A DNA stretch of 64,000 nucleotides. Source: Halomonas sp. TD01 (GTDB taxonomy: Bacteria > Pseudomonadota > Gammaproteobacteria > Pseudomonadales > Halomonadaceae). Numbering within the stretch: the stretch's first letter is position 1; every line of letters starts with the position of its first letter. Below are positions 26,258 through 33,870 of this stretch, piece after piece. A program made the translations under genes and the position numbers. The notes below the pieces were generated by a model. The model did no database searches, was not told where the DNA came from, and worked only from the letters and a program-made list of their open reading frames with translations. The stretch is from assembly GCF_923868895.1 (NCBI RefSeq), contig NZ_OV350343.1, positions 2,356,001 to 2,420,000 on the forward strand, written 5' to 3'.

Positions 26258-29227
26258 TTAAAATGCATTTGCTTCTCGCCAGCGATCAAACCAGCGCCTT
26301 GGTTGCAATACCTTCAACGTGGGTTCGCTGTCGATCAGCTCTACGCCTATACCCAGTGCGCCAAGGTGTGCATAGAGCGCGCCATTGGCGCTTTTTTCAG
26401 CCAAGGTTACATCGGAAAGCAGCAGAAGCTGGCCGCCGGTAAGCGTTAGGTCGTGCAAGCGAATGCGCTCGCCATTGATCTGCAGCTGTGCGCTACCGTT
26501 GATGTCATGCACGTTCAATAACCGTCCCAACCACTCGCTTTGTCTGGCGCGGGCTAAAAAGAGTCTTGCTAGCAAGCCTGTATCGCGCATGCCAAGGCGC
26601 AGTTGGCTGGTTAAGCGAATTGGGTCGTCCCACTCAAGTTGCGCTTCTTCCATAGTGAGTTGTACCCACCAGCCAGCATCTTGTGCACCTTCCGAGCTTT
26701 GCCGAAAGACGTTTTCCAGGCGCAGAAATGAGTCATTGGCGTTGAAACGTCGCGTTTCTAAATCACCCTCGGTGAGTTGCAGATGCAGTTCAACATCGCC
26801 TTTTAGCTGCTGATCAAGTAGCGCTAGCTCGGCACCAAACGCACGCAGTGTCATGTCGCCCTGGGCGGTAAGCCCATCCAGCAGCCATTCGCTGGTTAAG
26901 CTAGCCTGACCGCCTAACAAGGTAACTCCAGCATTTTCAGGTAAATAGCGGTTATAGCGGGTGAAGTCAGGCACTTCTGTAATAGGCAGTGCAATGCGAG
27001 TAGAGAAGTGTTCGGGCTCTGGTGACGCTAGGACGTCACTAAAACGTTCAGTTTCGGTCGTGAGGGCAAAGTGGCGGCCTTCCAGATGAGGGCGATCATC
27101 GTCCAGGCGCATAAGTGAAAAGTGTGGAATACCTAGCGAAAGCTGGGCCTGCTCAGACGTGTCGAGTTGGGCAGTCAGTTCGCCGCGCCCAGTAGCGATG
27201 TAATCTAAAAATGCCACTTCAAGCTGGTTGGCATTCACCCGAAGGCGGGTGGGTGCTAGAAGGCGGTCATTACGAAAAGACCCTTGAGCGAATAGCTGGC
27301 CGTCACCCGCAATTGCCAAGCCATGGGCGTCAGGTAAAAAGATATTTAAGAACCCAAGCCGCTGTACGCTACCCTCCAGAGAAAACTCCCCACTGAGCGG
27401 TGTATTACCACTTTCATCACCGTTACTGCCGCTACGCTGAAAACGTCCATCATTGAGTACTAAGATGCTCTCTAATTGTTCGCCGGTAGACTGCGTATCC
27501 GCTACTTGCCAGCGCAGACGTGAACCGCTGATATCAAGCCTTGTGCCGTCCAGAGCCGCTCGGCGAATGGATAATCTAAGCTGTGCGTCGCTTTCCAGTA
27601 CGCTGTTCTGTTCAGAGTGTTGCCAGCGAGTCGCTAATTGCTTTCCTTCTAAATGGATCTCTCCATGCATCTGCTCGGTGGTGAAGTCGAGCTGGCCACT
27701 GCTGGTAGCTTGGCCGCTAAGCAGCTGCAATGGGGCAGGATCGGGTAAGGCAGCTTTAAGGTAAGTTTGCAGCACGCTAATGTCGGGTAAGCGAGCAGAT
27801 TGCCAGGTCAGACGGGCAGTGGCGTTTTCTTGTGCAAGCTCTGGGTTAATCGGGCTAAGCGCATTGAGCGTGATGGCAGCGTCGGCCATCAACGTTTGCT
27901 GATGGTGGCTAAGGGTGGCGTCAGTGAAGGTGAGCGTTGCGTCTATGATCTCTTCAGTCGACAGTTGTGCTGCTAGCGAGCCACTTCCTTGAGCCGTAAA
28001 ATCAAGCAACTCAGCCGCAAGTGTTGGTGCCTGAATTGCTAGCGATGCGTGATAAGGCTTGGCGTCACGTAGCGTCACGCTAGCCTCAATTTGACCGTTA
28101 CCAGCAAGCCGAACCCCTTGGCCATCAAATGTGTGTGCCAGATAGCGATCAAGCATGTCCAGGCGAGAGACTTCGCCCTGTAGCTCAAGTGAGGCGCCGG
28201 TAGGAAGGTCTAGTTGGTCTAGGCGCTGATTGGGCATGTTGGTCGCTAGGCGAAGTTGCGTATTGATGGCATAAGGGTGGGTATCCGCCAATACGACATT
28301 AATTAGTTGCGTTGAAAAGTGGAGTTCGTCGTCTTCTACCGCCAAGCGCACAGCGCCTTCACCAACGGCGGTGTGGAGCGCCGGCGGTGTTTCAGCAATC
28401 AACCAGCGCAGGTCGTCTGTATCGCGGGGTTGCAAACGCTGCTCGTTCACTGATAAGCGCAATTCAGGCGCATTTAGAGTTAACTCGCTGCCACGCTGTA
28501 GCACACCGCTACTCAGGTTAAGTTCCCCCGTTAAATTACCGTGGCCATAAAGTGTCAACCAGGGCAACGCTTCTAAGTAGGGCATAAATACGTCCCAGGC
28601 ATCAGCCTGCGCCTCGATGGTAAGTTGTGCAGATAGGGCGCTGAGTAGCTCTGCGGTGAGCTCCTCACGGGGAATTTGCTCAGTAGTAACACTGCCTAGG
28701 GAGGCATCTGCGCGTAGCTGGATATCTTGTACTAACGAGGCTTGGTCGCTAAGGCGGGTTAGGTGACCTTGACTAATATCCAGCGATACGCTGGGAACGG
28801 CTAACGCAGCGCGACTTAGTTGGGTATCCGTCACCTGCAGTTGGCCTTGTGCCTCGAGAGCAATATCGCCTACGGTCAAGCGGCGAAGCCCGTTCGCATC
28901 CAGTGTCTGTATGTGAAGTTCGCCGCGCAGGAGTGCCAATAATGATAGCGAAAGCGTTGCACGCTGGGCTTCAACGGAGATGGGCAAGCTGTCGTCTTCA
29001 CGTGCTAAGTAGAGGTTCTCTACTTCCCAGCGCCCAGGGTGCAGGCTGTTTGCATTTGTCCAGTGCACTTCGACCCCCTCAATCTGAGAAAGTCGTTTGG
29101 GTAGCCATTGGCTATTCAGCAGCCAAGTGCTGCCAAATGCCCATACCAACGCTGCTACCAAAGCGCTTAATAGCGTGATTATCAGGACACGGAGTAGACG
29201 TTTTGACCTAGGGTTCTCGTTTGGCAT
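26258..29227 (-). CDS. Large AsmA-like (YdbH-type) envelope protein
   Basis: A 989-residue protein with a single N-terminal membrane helix (about 11-33) and a very long periplasmic part made of repeated beta-strand pairs with alternating polar and hydrophobic residues. This is the character of AsmA-like proteins, which form hydrophobic grooves bridging the inner and outer membranes for phospholipid transport. The C-terminal segment (LGALGIGVELIDSEPTLKVLQPRRWFD) resembles the end of the YdbH branch, but the subfamily is not certain. It is divergent from the DUF3581 gene and convergent with the TRIC-type channel. Confidence 0.8.
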   Translation of the reverse strand: MPNENPRSKRLLRVLIITLLSALVAALVWAFGSTWLLNSQWLPKRLSQIEGVEVHWTNANSLHPGRWEVENLYLAREDDSLPISVEAQRATLSLSLLALLRGELHIQTLDANGLRRLTVGDIALEAQGQLQVTDTQLSRAALAVPSVSLDISQGHLTRLSDQASLVQDIQLRADASLGSVTTEQIPREELTAELLSALSAQLTIEAQADAWDVFMPYLEALPWLTLYGHGNLTGELNLSSGVLQRGSELTLNAPELRLSVNEQRLQPRDTDDLRWLIAETPPALHTAVGEGAVRLAVEDDELHFSTQLINVVLADTHPYAINTQLRLATNMPNQRLDQLDLPTGASLELQGEVSRLDMLDRYLAHTFDGQGVRLAGNGQIEASVTLRDAKPYHASLAIQAPTLAAELLDFTAQGSGSLAAQLSTEEIIDATLTFTDATLSHHQQTLMADAAITLNALSPINPELAQENATARLTWQSARLPDISVLQTYLKAALPDPAPLQLLSGQATSSGQLDFTTEQMHGEIHLEGKQLATRWQHSEQNSVLESDAQLRLSIRRAALDGTRLDISGSRLRWQVADTQSTGEQLESILVLNDGRFQRSGSNGDESGNTPLSGEFSLEGSVQRLGFLNIFLPDAHGLAIAGDGQLFAQGSFRNDRLLAPTRLRVNANQLEVAFLDYIATGRGELTAQLDTSEQAQLSLGIPHFSLMRLDDDRPHLEGRHFALTTETERFSDVLASPEPEHFSTRIALPITEVPDFTRYNRYLPENAGVTLLGGQASLTSEWLLDGLTAQGDMTLRAFGAELALLDQQLKGDVELHLQLTEGDLETRRFNANDSFLRLENVFRQSSEGAQDAGWWVQLTMEEAQLEWDDPIRLTSQLRLGMRDTGLLARLFLARARQSEWLGRLLNVHDINGSAQLQINGERIRLHDLTLTGGQLLLLSDVTLAEKSANGALYAHLGALGIGVELIDSEPTLKVLQPRRWFDRWREANAF

Positions 29228-29334
29228 ACGGGCTTCCTTGCAGATGACTCCTGTCGGCGCGTGTTTTATGGCATTATGCGCGTCGTAGGACCGTAATGGG
29301 TTTTCGATTTCAACGCTAGGCAGGCAGCAAAGCC

Positions 29335-30042
29335 ATGTTCAAGGATTTTTACGCGCAGCGCGGAGAGTATGTTGTGATCTCTGCTGAGCAGGCCAGCCGT
29401 TTCGCCAAAGGCGTGGCCGGCGATTACAACCCGATTCACAATCCAGATGCGCGTCGTTTTTGCGTACCTGGTGACCTGCTGTTTACGCTGGTGCTGGTGA
29501 AGTTTGGGCTGTCGCGACAAATGGAATTTCGCTTCACCAATATGGTGGGAGCTGACACACCTCTCAAGTTTAGTGAAGAAGAGAATGGTGATCTACATGT
29601 CTGTGATGAAGGAGGCAAGTGCTACCTGCAGGTGACTCGTGGTGGAGAGGTTACTCACGATGAAGCAGCTATTGAAGCCTTTTCCCGCTGCTATGTGGCG
29701 TTTTCAGGTAAGAATTTTCCCCACTATTTAAAGCCTTTGATGGAGCAGCATGGGGTAATGTTTAACCCTAAACGCCCCTTGGTTATTTACGACAGCATGG
29801 GGTTTTCCTTAGAGCGTCTAGACGGTTTTTCGCCCAACTTAGCCCTAACGAGCTCGTCGTTAGAGGTTCAGGGCAAGCGTGCCGATGCCTTGCTTGAGTT
29901 CTCTATTGAGTCAGATGGAGAAGCGGTTGGGGTGGGCTCTAAGAAACTAGTGGTCAGCGGCCTGTGTGAGTACGACGCTACTGAAATGGCAGCGATTGTT
30001 GATGAGTTCTACCGCTTAAAAGCGGCTTACGAAGCGGCCTAA
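29335..30042 (+). CDS. DUF3581 family protein (hot-dog-like)
   Basis: A 235-residue soluble protein that matches the gammaproteobacterial DUF3581 family from its first residues (MFKDFYAQRGEYVVIS). The block RFAKGVAGDYNPIHNPDARRF resembles the (R)-hydratase/MaoC hot-dog active-site segment, with an Asp and a His in the D-x4-H spacing (DYNPIH), so acyl-thioester binding or hydration is possible. Function has not been established as far as I know. It stands alone between the AsmA-like gene and the TRAP operon. Confidence 0.87.
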   Translation: MFKDFYAQRGEYVVISAEQASRFAKGVAGDYNPIHNPDARRFCVPGDLLFTLVLVKFGLSRQMEFRFTNMVGADTPLKFSEEENGDLHVCDEGGKCYLQVTRGGEVTHDEAAIEAFSRCYVAFSGKNFPHYLKPLMEQHGVMFNPKRPLVIYDSMGFSLERLDGFSPNLALTSSSLEVQGKRADALLEFSIESDGEAVGVGSKKLVVSGLCEYDATEMAAIVDEFYRLKAAYEAA

Positions 30043-30055
30043 ACTGCGTCGTAGC

Positions 30056-30088
30056 GTTAGCGTAATGGCGGGTGCCATTAACGCTAAC
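30056..30088 (+). terminator. Long hairpin after DUF3581, possible terminator
   Basis: GTTAGCGTAATGGC pairs with GCCATTAACGCTAAC with a single bulged base and a 4-base loop. No T-run follows, so factor-independent termination is doubtful, but the stem is long and lies 14 bases after the stop. Confidence 0.45.
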
Positions 30089-30168
30089 CCTAAGGTATTC
30101 TCAAAGCCTATCAATTAAAAAACACGTGAAGCGCCCCTGGCGCTTCCGCTGGATATAAGAGGCTTTGC

Positions 30169-31155
30169 ATGAATCGCATTAAAACGCTTACGTTTGCCTG
30201 CGCAGCAGCCACGCTCGCCGTTTCAGCCACGAGTGCTCAAGCGAAGGATTTTCGTCTCGGTCTTATCACGCCTGCACAGCACCTATGGTCTACTGAGGCG
30301 GAAGCCTTTGCCCAAACGCTTAACGAGCGCTCCGCTGGCGAACATAGCGTTAGCGTTTTTCCAGCTCAGCAGCTTGGCAATGAAGCGCAGATGGTTCAGC
30401 AACTGCAAACCGGTGCGTTAGATATGGCTTTCTTGACGATTGCCGAAATTTCCAACCGTATTCCAGATTTTGGCGCACTATACGCGCCTTACTTGGTCGA
30501 TGACGTTAATCACGCGGCACGGCTGCTACGTTCTGACGCGGCTGGGGAACTACTCGAATTAATGCCAGAAGAAGTCGGCTTAATTGGCGTTGGCTACGGC
30601 ATGGTAGGCATGCGTCAAGTGCTCAGCCGTGACCCTATTGAAAGTGCCGATGATCTGCAGGGGCAGCGGTTGCGTATTACCCCTTTCGAGCCGATCCGTG
30701 ATTTTTATACGGCCGCAGGTGCTGCCCCTGCGCCCATGCCGCTATTAGAAGTGTATGACGCGCTGGCTAACGGTCAGGTCGATGCCATTGATATGGATTT
30801 CGACTCTATTTTAATTTTGAAATTTTACGAGCAGGCGGAAAACCTGCTGATTTCTAACCATATGATGTTCCCTATGGTGGGCGTCGTGTCTGGGCGAGTA
30901 TGGCGCGAGCTATCTGAAGAAGACCGCGAGCTGATTGATACCGCGATGGCTGAGCATCTCGAAAACGTGCTGGTGGGCTTTGAAGAGATGGACGCCGCTC
31001 AAGAAGAAGAAATCCGCGCCTTAGATATCAACATTGTTGAAGCGGATGCTGAGTTTTTCTCTGACGCCATTGCTGAGTGGGAAAGCATCTGGGCGCCTAA
31101 AGCACCTATGTTAGAAACGTTACGCGACGAAGCTGACCGGTTACGTGACGAGTAA
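30169..31155 (+). CDS. TRAP transporter substrate-binding protein (DctP family)
   Basis: A 328-residue periplasmic binding protein. The signal peptide runs to about residue 25 (ATSAQA before KDFRLGL). The DctP fold is recognisable from EAFAQTLNERSAGEHSVSVFPAQQLGNEAQMVQQ-type blocks and from the substrate-contact segment LQGQRLRITPFEPIRDFY, whose Arg normally salt-bridges a carboxylate. It delivers an organic acid to the DctQM permease using the sodium gradient. The exact ligand cannot be read, though C4-dicarboxylates or related acids are usual. The next gene begins at its stop codon. Confidence 0.95.
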   Translation: MNRIKTLTFACAAATLAVSATSAQAKDFRLGLITPAQHLWSTEAEAFAQTLNERSAGEHSVSVFPAQQLGNEAQMVQQLQTGALDMAFLTIAEISNRIPDFGALYAPYLVDDVNHAARLLRSDAAGELLELMPEEVGLIGVGYGMVGMRQVLSRDPIESADDLQGQRLRITPFEPIRDFYTAAGAAPAPMPLLEVYDALANGQVDAIDMDFDSILILKFYEQAENLLISNHMMFPMVGVVSGRVWRELSEEDRELIDTAMAEHLENVLVGFEEMDAAQEEEIRALDINIVEADAEFFSDAIAEWESIWAPKAPMLETLRDEADRLRDE

Positions 31156-31156
31156 T

Positions 31157-31720
31157 ATGCTACAACGTTTTTCTTCGGGGCTTGCCCGCTGTGAAGAAGT
31201 CACCGCCGCTGCTTTGGCAGCGGCGGTGACCTGTTTGATTCTCACCAATATTGCGTTTCGCGCGTTGGGTAGCCCGCTTTATTGGGTCAGTGAGTTGGCT
31301 ATTTATGCCATGATCTGGATGACATTCCTGATTGCCGGCACGGTGTTTAAGCGCCGCCAGGGGATAGCAGTCACGCTGCTAAGTGATCTGCTGCCGCAAA
31401 CCGGCCGGAAACTGATAGGTATCTGGGTGGATGCCATGGTGCTGCTATTTGCTTTGCTGCTAGCGTGGCTTTGCTGGCGTTGGTATCAGCCCCTTGCGCT
31501 TATGCAAGCGGGGTTCGATACCCGTGCTTTTCAGGGGCAAACATTCAATTTTATTTACGCTGAAAACACCTCCACGCTTGGCGTTAAAAAATTCTGGGCG
31601 TGGTTAATTGTGCCGTGGTTTGCACTTTCTCTTAGCCTGCATGGCTGGGCGAATCTTATCCAGTCACTCAAACAGTGGCGAACCCCGGCTCAAGAACCCA
31701 CCACCACAACGCGACGTTAA
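31157..31720 (+). CDS. TRAP transporter small permease (DctQ)
   Basis: A 187-residue protein with four membrane helices, the DctQ layout: helix 1 ending in LTNIAFRALGSPLYWVSELAIY, the conserved segment between helices 1 and 2. Two starts are possible, the ATG at 31157 one base after the dctP stop or a GTG twelve bases earlier inside dctP; both imply translational coupling. DctQ stabilises and is required by the large permease. The C-terminus ends 28 bases before dctM. Confidence 0.92.
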   Translation: MLQRFSSGLARCEEVTAAALAAAVTCLILTNIAFRALGSPLYWVSELAIYAMIWMTFLIAGTVFKRRQGIAVTLLSDLLPQTGRKLIGIWVDAMVLLFALLLAWLCWRWYQPLALMQAGFDTRAFQGQTFNFIYAENTSTLGVKKFWAWLIVPWFALSLSLHGWANLIQSLKQWRTPAQEPTTTTRR

Positions 31721-31748
31721 TCCTGCTTATCATGCTGGCGGTACGTTT

Positions 31749-33014
31749 ATGACGATTGCTGTTTTTTTGCTGCTGTTGCTTGGTGCCGTGCCAATTGCGC
31801 TAGTGCTGGCGTTGACGGCCATGTGGTATATCCAGGCGTCTGGCAACACGGTGCTGTTTGATTCTTACCCGCAGCAGCTGTTTAGCGCCATTGAAAGCTA
31901 TGGATTACTGGCGATTCCGTTATTTATGCTGGCGGGCGAGTTAATGAACGAAGGCGGTTTAACTCGCCGGTTAATTGCATTAGCGCGCATTTTGGTGGGT
32001 GGATTTCGTGGTGGCCTTGCTTATATTAATTTAGTGGCCAACATGATGATGGCGGCGATTATTGGTTCGGCGGCCTCCCAAATTGCCATTATGTCCCGGG
32101 CGATGGTGCCAGCGATGGAGCAGGAGGGCTACGATAAACCCTACAGTGCTGCGATTACCGCTGCTGGTGGATTACTGTCGCCGATTATTCCGCCCTCAAT
32201 GCTGTTTGTGTTGTTTGGCGTCATGGCCCAAGTCCCGATTGCGGAAATGTTTATTGCTGGGTTGTTGCCTGGGCTGCTCTTGGGGACAAGCTTTTTTATA
32301 GTGATTGCCTTGGTAGGCTTGGTGCAGCAGTACCCCAAAGGGCAGTGGCCCTCCCGCCGCCAAGCGTTCCATGATCTGCTTTGGGGGCTGCCTGCACTGC
32401 TCATTCCAGTGATCATTATTGGCGGTATTTTGTGGGGCATTGCCACGCCTACTGAGTCAGCAGCGCTGGCCTCGCTCGCGGCATTAATCATGGGTCGCTT
32501 TGTGTACGGGGACCTGCGTTTAAGTCAGTTGCCCCAGGTGCTGAATCGCACGGCGATTAATGCTGGGTTGGTCATTATGCTGATTGCCGCCGCTGGCGTG
32601 TTTGGTTGGGTGGTGATTTACGAGCAGCTCCCGCAAATGGCTGCTGCGTGGATTGCGGCGCTGACCAGCGACCCCTTCGTGTTCTTGCTGCTGGTGATTG
32701 GCGCACTGCTATTAGTAGGGATGGTGATTGATGGCATTGCGGCGCTGATCTTGGTGGTGCCGATTTTAATGCCCATTGCCCAAAGTCAGTTCGCTATTAG
32801 CCCTTATCAGTTTGGTGTGGTGGTGTGCTTAACCCTGGTGATGGGCTTGTTAACGCCTCCCGTGGGGGCCGGGCTGTTTATCGCTTCTTCGATGACTGGC
32901 GCGCCCCCGCTGAAAATATTTCGCGCGCTGCTGCCATTTTTGCTGGCGACCTTAGTGACTCTTGTGCTTCTCGCGTGGTTACCGTGGTTAACTAATGGGC
33001 TTATTCAGCGGTAA
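31749..33014 (+). CDS. TRAP transporter large permease (DctM)
   Basis: A 421-residue membrane protein with 11-12 hydrophobic segments and the DctM signatures GLLAIPLFMLAGELMNEGG near the N-terminus and ITAAGGLLSPIIPPSMLFV in the middle. It is the sodium-coupled transport channel of the DctPQM complex. I chose the ATG at 31749 over an upstream in-frame start that would overlap dctQ, because homologues start at MTIAVFLLLLLG. Its last 14 bases overlap the end of the convergent transglutaminase gene, leaving no room for a terminator between them. Confidence 0.95.
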   Translation: MTIAVFLLLLLGAVPIALVLALTAMWYIQASGNTVLFDSYPQQLFSAIESYGLLAIPLFMLAGELMNEGGLTRRLIALARILVGGFRGGLAYINLVANMMMAAIIGSAASQIAIMSRAMVPAMEQEGYDKPYSAAITAAGGLLSPIIPPSMLFVLFGVMAQVPIAEMFIAGLLPGLLLGTSFFIVIALVGLVQQYPKGQWPSRRQAFHDLLWGLPALLIPVIIIGGILWGIATPTESAALASLAALIMGRFVYGDLRLSQLPQVLNRTAINAGLVIMLIAAAGVFGWVVIYEQLPQMAAAWIAALTSDPFVFLLLVIGALLLVGMVIDGIAALILVVPILMPIAQSQFAISPYQFGVVVCLTLVMGLLTPPVGAGLFIASSMTGAPPLKIFRALLPFLLATLVTLVLLAWLPWLTNGLIQR

Positions 33015-33870
33015 CTGGCATGACATCCACTTCTACCTCTAGCTGATGTTCGCCGCCGCCGTTCATGACGCCCTTTAACGGCGCGACATCCGCATAGTCA
33101 CGCCCCCAGGCGAGCACGGGGTGCTGTTCGCCAGCGATGGTGCCATTGGTGGGGTCGAGTGCCAGCCAGCCCCAGTCGGGAATCCAAGTGGCTAACCAAG
33201 CATGAGAGGCGTCTGCGCCCACTAAGCGTGGCTGGCCGGGAGGCGGCTGAGTTTCCAGATAACCGCTGACGTAGCGTGCGGCCAAACCCACTGAACGCAG
33301 TGCTCCAATCGCTAGGTGAGCAAAGTCCTGGCACACCCCACGGCGGTTAGCCAGTACATCGCTTAACGGGGTCGCCAGCGTAGTGAAACTAGGGTCGTAC
33401 TCGAAGGTATCGTAAATCAGTTGGTTGAGCGCCAGCGCGCTCTCTACGAGTGGGCGGCCAGGTGTAAAGCAACTACGAGCAAAGGCAGCTAATTCATCGT
33501 TACGGCGAATAAACGGTGAGTCCAGACGGTATAGCTGCATATCAAAGCGGCTATCGCTGTTGAGCTTTTCGGCAACGTTTTCCCACGCAGGAGAAAAGGC
33601 AGGCAGAGGAGCTAGCGGCTGGGTATTGAGTTGAGTTATTACCGTCACGTCCAGGGACTGGTGAACGTCTTCCATCGCAAAATAAAGCACACGATTGCCG
33701 AATACATCACGTCGTTCTGCTTGAACCCGTGGCAGTGGGCTGATGGCTAGCTCGGATACACTGCACTCCTGATGCAGCGTTTCGCGTGGCAACACCCGTG
33801 CTTCGCTATGGCATAGCGTGACGGGGGCGCTGTAGTGATAACGCGTGGTGTGCCGCAGTGTGTAGTTCAT
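33001..33870 (-). CDS. Transglutaminase-like protease, copy 1
   Basis: A 289-residue cytoplasmic protein with the bacterial transglutaminase-like layout: an N-terminal beta domain (about 1-100, starting MNYTLRHTTRYHYSAPV) and a papain-like catalytic core. The triad is visible as Cys in NRRGVCQDFAHLA (about residue 180), His in DASHAWLATWIP and Asp in LALDPTNGTIAG. Such proteins usually cleave or join isopeptide bonds. Its ATG overlaps the stop of the ATP-grasp/alpha-E fusion gene (ATGA), so the two are translated together; this pairing is the conserved core of a predicted peptide-modification system. Confidence 0.94.
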   Translation of the reverse strand: MNYTLRHTTRYHYSAPVTLCHSEARVLPRETLHQECSVSELAISPLPRVQAERRDVFGNRVLYFAMEDVHQSLDVTVITQLNTQPLAPLPAFSPAWENVAEKLNSDSRFDMQLYRLDSPFIRRNDELAAFARSCFTPGRPLVESALALNQLIYDTFEYDPSFTTLATPLSDVLANRRGVCQDFAHLAIGALRSVGLAARYVSGYLETQPPPGQPRLVGADASHAWLATWIPDWGWLALDPTNGTIAGEQHPVLAWGRDYADVAPLKGVMNGGGEHQLEVEVDVMPVTAE